Source: Clostridia bacterium | GTDB taxonomy: Bacteria > Bacillota_A > Clostridia > Oscillospirales > Acutalibacteraceae | Assembly (NCBI GenBank): GCA_017549665.1 | Contig: JAFYUD010000247.1 | Coordinates: 1 to 11,321, forward strand | DNA length: 11,321 nucleotides | Direction: 5' to 3' | Part shown: in pieces, positions 6,637 through 11,321 of the stretch | Layout of the letters: each line of letters opens with the position of its first letter | How positions within the stretch are numbered: the first letter of the stretch is position 1 | Program-made: the position numbers and the translations under genes | The notes under the pieces: model-generated | Told to the model about the DNA's origin: nothing | Database searches by the model: none | What the model saw: the letters and a program-made list of their open reading frames with translations, nothing else

Positions 6637-6890
6637 GCATTGCCTCCGTTATTGTAATCGTTGTAGTCTGTAAAATTATTAAAGTTATTATAATCAGTGT
6701 AGTCAGGTCTTCGGGGGATAATAATCCATGCAAGAATGTACGCAAGCACGCCTGTTCCCGCAACAAGAACAAACAGCGCAACTATCAGACGAACAAGAGT
6801 TGAATCAATACCGAAATAGTCACCCAGACCTCCGCATACACCTGCAATACGTTTGTCTGTCCGTGAACGGTACAACTTTTTCATTTTCAT
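6633..6890 (-). CDS. PspC-domain small membrane protein
   Basis: An 85-residue PspC-domain protein. Residues 1-27 carry the domain signature (KKLYRSRTDKRIAGVCGGLGDYFG), residues 32-58 form a long hydrophobic hairpin or single membrane segment, and IIIPRRP closes the domain. In Proteobacteria PspC senses envelope stress with PspB and sequesters PspA; stand-alone Firmicute copies are much less understood. The tail from 63 on is unusual: rich in Asn, Tyr, Asp and Phe, encoded by an imperfect DNA repeat (6649-6704). The ATG at 6890 is preferred over the one at 6884 because AAGGAG lies 10 bases before it; that site overlaps the rel TAA stop. Its place between rel and dtd, with coupled junctions on both sides, implies co-expression with the stringent-response gene. 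Confidence 0.9.
   Translation of the reverse strand: MKMKKLYRSRTDKRIAGVCGGLGDYFGIDSTLVRLIVALFVLVAGTGVLAYILAWIIIPRRPDYTDYNNFNNFTDYNDYNNGGNA
6649..6704. repeat. Imperfect direct repeat encoding the PspC tail
   Basis: Two 20-base copies at 6649-6668 and 6685-6704 match at 17 of 20 positions, 36 bases (12 codons) apart, so the frame is kept. They encode the repeated Asp-Tyr-Asn / Asp-Tyr-Thr-Asp-Tyr pattern at the PspC C-terminus. The spacing and register suggest tandem duplication or slippage within the coding region. Confidence 0.6.
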
Positions 6891-6904
6891 ACCGTACAGT
6901 CTCC

Positions 6905-9100
6905 TTATGAACCTGAACGTTCGATTTTAAGAATGCCGTTGATTTTCATGAGCTTTGCAATAATTGATTTGAGATGCTCCGCATTATTGACCGTGATGGT
7001 CATGTAAATAAGGAAAGTACCGTCCTTGGGGTCACGTGTATTGACATTGTGAATCATAACATGCATATTTGCAAGAGCAACAGACACGTCTGCCAGCATT
7101 GACATTCTGTCAAAGCACGAAATCGCAAGTGTGGCATTGAATCCCTGAGTACCTGTTTCCTCCCAGAAAACTCTCAGCCATCTTTCAGGCTCTGCGCTTG
7201 TATCTATATCTCTGGGAACATTGGGGCAATCCCTCTTATGAACAGAAACACCGTGTCCTCTTGTAATAAAGCCGATTATATCATCACCGGGGATGGGAGC
7301 ACAGCATTTTGAAAGCTTGACAAGACAGTTATCAATACCTTCAACGATAACACCTTCACCGCTTGAACGTCTGGGCTTGACAAGCTTGATTTCTGTCTGA
7401 GCAGGCTGAGATGCAGCAACGATCTTGGCAATTTCATCTCTTATCTGTGAAAACATTCTTGCGACACTGATTCCGCCGTAACCGATTGCAGCGTAGAAAT
7501 CATCAACAGTATTAAGATGCTGCTTCTCACTGAGAATTTCAAGAAGCTGATCATACTGTTCATCTGTCAGACGCACATTCATACGTCTGATTTCACGTTC
7601 AAATTCACTTCGTCCCGCAACAATATTCTCGTCACGCTTCTCCTTCTTGAACCATGAACGGATTTTTGACCTTGCGGCACTTGTTTTTACTATCTTGAGC
7701 CAGTCACGGCTGGGGCCTTTACCCTGCTGTGATGAAGTGAGGATCTCAACGATTTCACCTGTTCTGACTTCATAATCAATGGGAACAATTCGTCCGTCAA
7801 CCTTTGCACCGGTCATTTTATTACCGACAGCAGAATGGATAGCATAAGCAAAGTCGATTACAGTAGCACCGAGAGGTAGACATATAACTGTACCCTTGGG
7901 AGTGATAACAAATACTTCTTCTGAAGTAAGGTCACTCTTGATATCCTGTACAATATCACCCGCATTACCTGATTCCTGCTGACTTTCAAGCATCTGACGT
8001 ATCCAGAGAAGGCGCTTGTCAACATCTCTGTCACTTCTGCCCATTTTATACTTCCAATGAGCAGCAATACCGTATTCAGCATTACGGTGCATATCCCATG
8101 TTCTTATCTGCACTTCAAAGGGGATTCCCTCTCCGCCGATAAGAGTCGTATGGAGTGACTGGTACATATTCGGTTTCGGATTTGAAATATAATCCTTGAA
8201 TCTGCCGGGAATTGAATGGAACATATCATGTACAAGTCCGAGGCAGTTATAACAGTCAACAACAGTATCAACAATAATTCGGACTGCGTAAATATCATAA
8301 ATCTGATCGAAATTCTTTCCGCCGATATACATTTTTCTGTATATGCCGTGAACACTCTTGATTCGACCGTCAACCTTTGCATCCTTGATTGTTTCATGGA
8401 CACGGTCGGTTATACGGGTCTGAATCTGCTTAAGGAATTCAAGTCTCTGAGAGCTTTGAATCTCAAGGCGTGTTTCAATATCATGGTAAGCCACAGGGTC
8501 AAGGAAGCTGATAGACCTGTCTTCAAGCTCTTCCTTGAATGCACGGATACCGAGACGATGAGCAATAGGAGCATAAATTTCAAGTGTCTCCTTTGCTGTA
8601 AGGCGACGCTTTTCTTCAGGCACATACTGAAGAGTACGGATATTATGAACTCTGTCAGCAAGCTTGATGATAATAACTCTGATATCCTGGGACATAGCCA
8701 TAAGCATTTTTCTCAGGTTTTCTGCCTGCTGCTCCTCCTTGCTTGAAATATGCATACGGTTGATTTTTGTAACACCGTCAACAAGAAGTGCAATTTCATC
8801 ACCGAATTGTGTCTTTATATCTGAAAGCTCGTAATCTGTATCTTCAACCACATCATGAAGTATAGCAGCAGCAATTGAAGGCATATCCATGCCCAGTTCA
8901 TCAAAAAGAATCGTGGAAACAGCTATCGGATGAATGATATACGGCTCACCCGACTTACGTCTCTGCTCTCCGTGAGCTTCATTTGCAAGGTTGAAGGCTT
9001 TGTCGACAACCGCAATACTCTCTTCGGAGAAAACACTATTGAATTTTTTTCTCAGTTCAGCATACAGCTCTTTACCTGTATTGACAGCTGATTCACTCAT
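6905..9100 (-). CDS. rel: Bifunctional (p)ppGpp synthetase/hydrolase Rel
   Basis: Full-length Rel/SpoT homologue of 731 residues. The hydrolase HD domain is intact: His57, His82-Asp83 in ILHDVVEDT and Asp149 in LADRVHN are the expected Mn ligands. The synthetase domain has Arg300-Phe-Lys-Asp303, the RxKD form found in bifunctional enzymes (not the ExDD of RelA), NMYQSLHTT (311-319) and EVQIRT (329-334). The TGS domain starts near 396 (VFVITPKGTVICLP), the cysteine-containing zinc-finger region holds Cys592, Cys599, Cys600 and Cys625, and an ACT domain ends the protein (about 655-731). It should make (p)ppGpp on stalled ribosomes and degrade it otherwise. AGAAGGTG lies 5 bases before the ATG. 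It follows recJ by 13 bases; the apt gene found here in Bacillus is absent. Confidence 0.97.
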   Translation of the reverse strand: MSESAVNTGKELYAELRKKFNSVFSEESIAVVDKAFNLANEAHGEQRRKSGEPYIIHPIAVSTILFDELGMDMPSIAAAILHDVVEDTDYELSDIKTQFGDEIALLVDGVTKINRMHISSKEEQQAENLRKMLMAMSQDIRVIIIKLADRVHNIRTLQYVPEEKRRLTAKETLEIYAPIAHRLGIRAFKEELEDRSISFLDPVAYHDIETRLEIQSSQRLEFLKQIQTRITDRVHETIKDAKVDGRIKSVHGIYRKMYIGGKNFDQIYDIYAVRIIVDTVVDCYNCLGLVHDMFHSIPGRFKDYISNPKPNMYQSLHTTLIGGEGIPFEVQIRTWDMHRNAEYGIAAHWKYKMGRSDRDVDKRLLWIRQMLESQQESGNAGDIVQDIKSDLTSEEVFVITPKGTVICLPLGATVIDFAYAIHSAVGNKMTGAKVDGRIVPIDYEVRTGEIVEILTSSQQGKGPSRDWLKIVKTSAARSKIRSWFKKEKRDENIVAGRSEFEREIRRMNVRLTDEQYDQLLEILSEKQHLNTVDDFYAAIGYGGISVARMFSQIRDEIAKIVAASQPAQTEIKLVKPRRSSGEGVIVEGIDNCLVKLSKCCAPIPGDDIIGFITRGHGVSVHKRDCPNVPRDIDTSAEPERWLRVFWEETGTQGFNATLAISCFDRMSMLADVSVALANMHVMIHNVNTRDPKDGTFLIYMTITVNNAEHLKSIIAKLMKINGILKIERSGS

Positions 9101-9113
9101 AGTGGCACCTTCT

Positions 9114-11150
9114 TTATTCTATATATCCCAGATACTGAAGAATCCGTGAATCTTTAAGGGATACCTTCGGAGCGTTTTCAACAACGCTGTAATATCCGTT
9201 TTCGTAAGTAATAAGATTAAGCTCACAGAATGCATCAAGTGCGATCTGTGTACGGCAAGTCATTGCAGAGCCGAAGCCGAGTCTGACAGCAATCTGCTCA
9301 GCTGTATACACACAGTGCTTCTTATTCTTTACCAGTCTGAAAACTGCAACCGCAAAAGCTCTGTCGGGACATGCTTCTGCCCTTTCGGCCTCTGTAATTT
9401 TCTCACCCTTACGGATTTTATTGTAAAGTAAATCACTTGCAAAGTAATCTTCATCTGTAAAAGCAGAATCCTTTACAGCCTTGATATAAATATTGGGTTT
9501 TACTTCCCCACGGAATTCGTTTTTATCAACAGTAACAGCAAGGTCAACAACATCTCCCACATCATACGGGAAGCTTTCTGCTGACATTCCGAAATAAACT
9601 GCACTGAATTGTGTAAATTTCTTTTCAAATGTGAGTCTGAGATGCTTTCCTGTTGCACCAAGTGGCTTTATACCGGTAATTGTAACCTTATACAAGCCGA
9701 AAAGCGGCTGAGGATTTTCGGCACCGAATGGCTCAAGAGCCGCAACAGTTTCAATAAGTCCCATGTTGATAGTTGCAGGATTAAGCTTACAATCAAGTCT
9801 GAGCACAGGATAGAAACCGGGAAGCTTTTCCGCATAAGCATTGATTCGTGTTCTGAATTCTTCAATCATATCATCCCTGACGGTAAAGCCTGCCGCAAGA
9901 GTATGACCGCCGAAGCGTACAAGAAGATCTTTTGAATCAGTAAGCGCATCAAAAAGTGAAAAACCGTCAATACTTCTGCAGGAGCCTTTAGCCTCACCGC
10001 TGCCGTCTCTTGCAATAACAATCGCAGGCTTACCGTAACGGTCAACAAGCTTTGAAGCTACGATTCCGATAACACCTGAATGCCAGTTTTCACCGTCTAC
10101 GACAATAACCTTTGAATATTTAAGATTATCATCACTTTCAATACGGTTTACAGCTTCTTCAACAATTCCTGCTTCGGTATCCTGACGCATGACATTATAT
10201 CCGTCAAGCTGCTTTGCAAGAATCTCAGCATCAATTTCATCTTCAGATAAAAGAAGTCTGAGTGCGGTAGTTGCAGAATCAACTCTGCCTGCAGCATTGA
10301 TTCTCGGAGCAATTGCAAATGCTACGCTTGTGGATGTAAATTCCTTATCATGATAACCTGTCACATCTCTGAGAGCAGCAATACCCACCCTCTCAGAATC
10401 ATTGACAGCCTGAACACCACGCACGGCAAGAGTCCTGTTTTCACCCTTGAGAGGTACAATATCAGCAATCGTACCGATTGAAACGATATCTGCAAAATCA
10501 GCAAGCACACTGTCACAGTCACCGTCTTCAAGTGCAGATGCAAGCTTGAATGCAACACCTACGCCTGCAAGCTCCTTAAAGGGGCTTGTATCATCAGCAC
10601 GATGCGGATTGACAACAGCAACTGCATCAGGAAGTACACTTCCGGGCTGATGATGGTCTGTAACAACAAGGTCAATCCCCTTACTTTTTATATATTCAGC
10701 TTCATTGACAGAATTGATTCCGTTATCTACGGTTATGATAAGCTTTACACCCTGCTGAGCAAGACTGTCAATCGCATCATTGTGAAGACCGTAGCCCTCT
10801 TCCATTCGTGAGGGAATATAATAAGTAACATATGCTCCGATTGCTTCAAGATACTGGTAAAGAAGTGCTGTGGCTGTAACACCGTCAGCATCATAGTCTC
10901 CGTAAACAGCTATTTTTTCAAAATTATCGACAGCAAGTCTGATACGCTCCACTGCCTTATCCATATCTTTAATAAGAAACGGGTCGGAAAGCTCACAATT
11001 ATTATCAAGAAAATCTGCAACAGCTTCAGGAGATGTTATACCTCTTGAATTAAGCAGAAGTACGGCAAATTCATCGTAGCCGTATTCATATGCAAGCTGA
11101 GCAGCTTGTTTTTTATCAAATGACGATACACGCCAGAATTTACGGCTCAA
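9114..11150 (-). CDS. recJ: Single-stranded-DNA-specific exonuclease RecJ
   Basis: RecJ degrades single-stranded DNA 5' to 3' in recombination and mismatch or base-excision repair. From the chosen start (678 residues) the DHH motifs appear in order: YGDYDADG at 83-90, TVDNG at 140-144, TDHH at 164-167 and IGTIADIVP at about 225-233, then APRINAAGR and the DHHA1 motif GGHTLAAG at 414-421, and an OB-like region. The last 110 or so residues form an added helical, winged-helix-like C-terminus (TAEQIAVRLG, then NGYYSV), usual in the longer Firmicute enzymes. I prefer the TTG at 11150, which has AAGGA 8 bases upstream; the ATG at 11159 overlaps that ribosome binding site and would add only Met-Ile-Phe. 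First gene of the run to hup. Confidence 0.95.
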   Translation of the reverse strand: MSRKFWRVSSFDKKQAAQLAYEYGYDEFAVLLLNSRGITSPEAVADFLDNNCELSDPFLIKDMDKAVERIRLAVDNFEKIAVYGDYDADGVTATALLYQYLEAIGAYVTYYIPSRMEEGYGLHNDAIDSLAQQGVKLIITVDNGINSVNEAEYIKSKGIDLVVTDHHQPGSVLPDAVAVVNPHRADDTSPFKELAGVGVAFKLASALEDGDCDSVLADFADIVSIGTIADIVPLKGENRTLAVRGVQAVNDSERVGIAALRDVTGYHDKEFTSTSVAFAIAPRINAAGRVDSATTALRLLLSEDEIDAEILAKQLDGYNVMRQDTEAGIVEEAVNRIESDDNLKYSKVIVVDGENWHSGVIGIVASKLVDRYGKPAIVIARDGSGEAKGSCRSIDGFSLFDALTDSKDLLVRFGGHTLAAGFTVRDDMIEEFRTRINAYAEKLPGFYPVLRLDCKLNPATINMGLIETVAALEPFGAENPQPLFGLYKVTITGIKPLGATGKHLRLTFEKKFTQFSAVYFGMSAESFPYDVGDVVDLAVTVDKNEFRGEVKPNIYIKAVKDSAFTDEDYFASDLLYNKIRKGEKITEAERAEACPDRAFAVAVFRLVKNKKHCVYTAEQIAVRLGFGSAMTCRTQIALDAFCELNLITYENGYYSVVENAPKVSLKDSRILQYLGYIE

Positions 11151-11158
11151 AAAAATCA

Positions 11159-11163
11159 TCCTT
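11159..11163 (-). promoter_or_regulatory. Ribosome binding site that decides the recJ start
   Basis: AAGGA on the minus strand is followed after 8 bases by TTG (11150-11148). The same A is the first base of the ATG at 11159-11157, which leaves no spacing for that ATG. Spacing therefore favours the TTG start. Confidence 0.5.
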
Positions 11164-11180
11164 ATAATTAATATTAATAT

Positions 11181-11209
11181 ATTATAAAATATTCTGACAA
11201 AAAATACAA
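11181..11209 (-). promoter_or_regulatory. SigA-type promoter of the recJ-to-hup transcription unit
   Basis: On the minus strand TTGTAT (11209-11204), a 17-base spacer and a perfect TATAAT (11186-11181) point at recJ. The leader is about 20 bases, enough for the AAGGA ribosome binding site. I found no other equally good promoter ahead of rel, hemZ or mazG. Confidence 0.7.
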
Positions 11210-11239
11210 TGCTTTAGAAGGATTTTTTTAATATCAATC

Positions 11240-11267
11240 ACCCCTGTAAACACCTTCGCATAGAATA
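11240..11267 (+). promoter_or_regulatory. Possible mother-cell sigma factor (SigK-like) promoter
   Basis: ACC at 11240-11242 and CATAGAATA at 11259-11267, separated by 16 bases, fit the Bacillus SigK pattern (-35 AC, -10 CATAnnnTA). The -10 also differs from the SigE form CATACAAT by one base. No SigA-type promoter is evident for the plus-strand gene. The start site would lie about 17 bases before the ATG, at the edge of the ribosome binding site. The motif is short, so this stays tentative. Confidence 0.35.
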
Positions 11268-11284
11268 TCACAGGAGGAAAAGTT

Positions 11285-11321
11285 ATGAATAATGAAAATA
11301 TAATGATAATCGGCGGAGACA
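11285..11321 (+). CDS. 5' end of a divergent gene, possibly dipicolinate synthase subunit A (partial)
   Basis: The ATG at 11285 has AGGAGG 7 bases upstream and opens a frame reading MNNENIMIIGGD before the window ends. A short polar start followed by hydrophobic residues and Ile-Gly-Gly-Asp matches the beginning of a Rossmann fold, and the DpaA/SpoVFA family typically starts with a VIGGD-R motif. A SigK-like promoter upstream fits, because dpaAB is a SigK-controlled operon in Bacillus. Twelve residues cannot prove this; another NAD- or FAD-binding protein is possible. The divergent gap with recJ (11151-11284) holds the two promoters. Confidence 0.4.
   Translation, partial: MNNENIMIIGGD

Noticed and set aside
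8216..8746. Plus-strand open frame of 176 codons
   Set aside because: It lies antisense inside rel, has no clear ribosome binding site and no recognisable domain. The rel frame is complete and conserved, so this is a shadow.

Overview
The window looks like ordinary chromosome from a low-to-moderate GC, spore-forming Firmicute of class Clostridia, most likely the Ruminococcaceae/Oscillospiraceae. This rests on the gene set (SpoVB-type flippase, HemZ, bifunctional Rel, RqcP/YabO, a possible YabP and a possible dipicolinate synthase start), the strong AGGAGG-type ribosome binding sites and the AT-rich gaps. Almost everything is on the minus strand. Only the last 37 bases begin a gene on the plus strand.

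In transcription order (right to left), a clear vegetative promoter at about 11181-11209 reads into recJ, then rel, a PspC-domain membrane protein, dtd, a glyoxalase-II-like metallo-beta-lactamase protein, a HemZ-family radical SAM protein, a SpoVB-like MATE flippase, mazG and hup. Gaps are at most about 57 bases, two junctions overlap by 4 bases, and the first hairpin terminator follows hup (1134-1171). This is probably one nine-gene transcription unit. It joins two blocks that are usually separate in Firmicutes: the recJ-(apt)-rel-dtd-MBL-hemZ block and the spoVB/yabM-mazG/yabN-hup-rqcP/yabO-yabP block. apt is missing from between recJ and rel.

Beyond the hup terminator, a single lipoprotein gene of unknown function (364-999) has its own promoter and its own terminator (300-340). 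It sits inside the otherwise conserved hup-rqcP order. rqcP (13-255) follows, and a gene starting at position 8 and running off the left edge is probably yabP. The gaps at 256-363, 1000-1191 and 11160-11284 hold the signals listed. No gap exceeds 300 bases.

By function the unit combines recombination repair (RecJ), the stringent response (Rel), nucleotide-pool cleaning (MazG), translation quality control (Dtd, and RqcP downstream), chromosome packing (HU) and envelope or spore functions (SpoVB-like). I saw no mobile element, CRISPR array, tRNA, rRNA or defence island. I do not think the window holds a dramatic new system. The points most worth a second look are the T-box-like core in the lipoprotein leader, the degenerate second domain of MazG, the CxxxCxxCxF radical SAM signature in the HemZ protein, the PspC gene with its Asn/Tyr-rich repeat tail between rel and dtd, and the SigK-like promoter before the right-edge gene.
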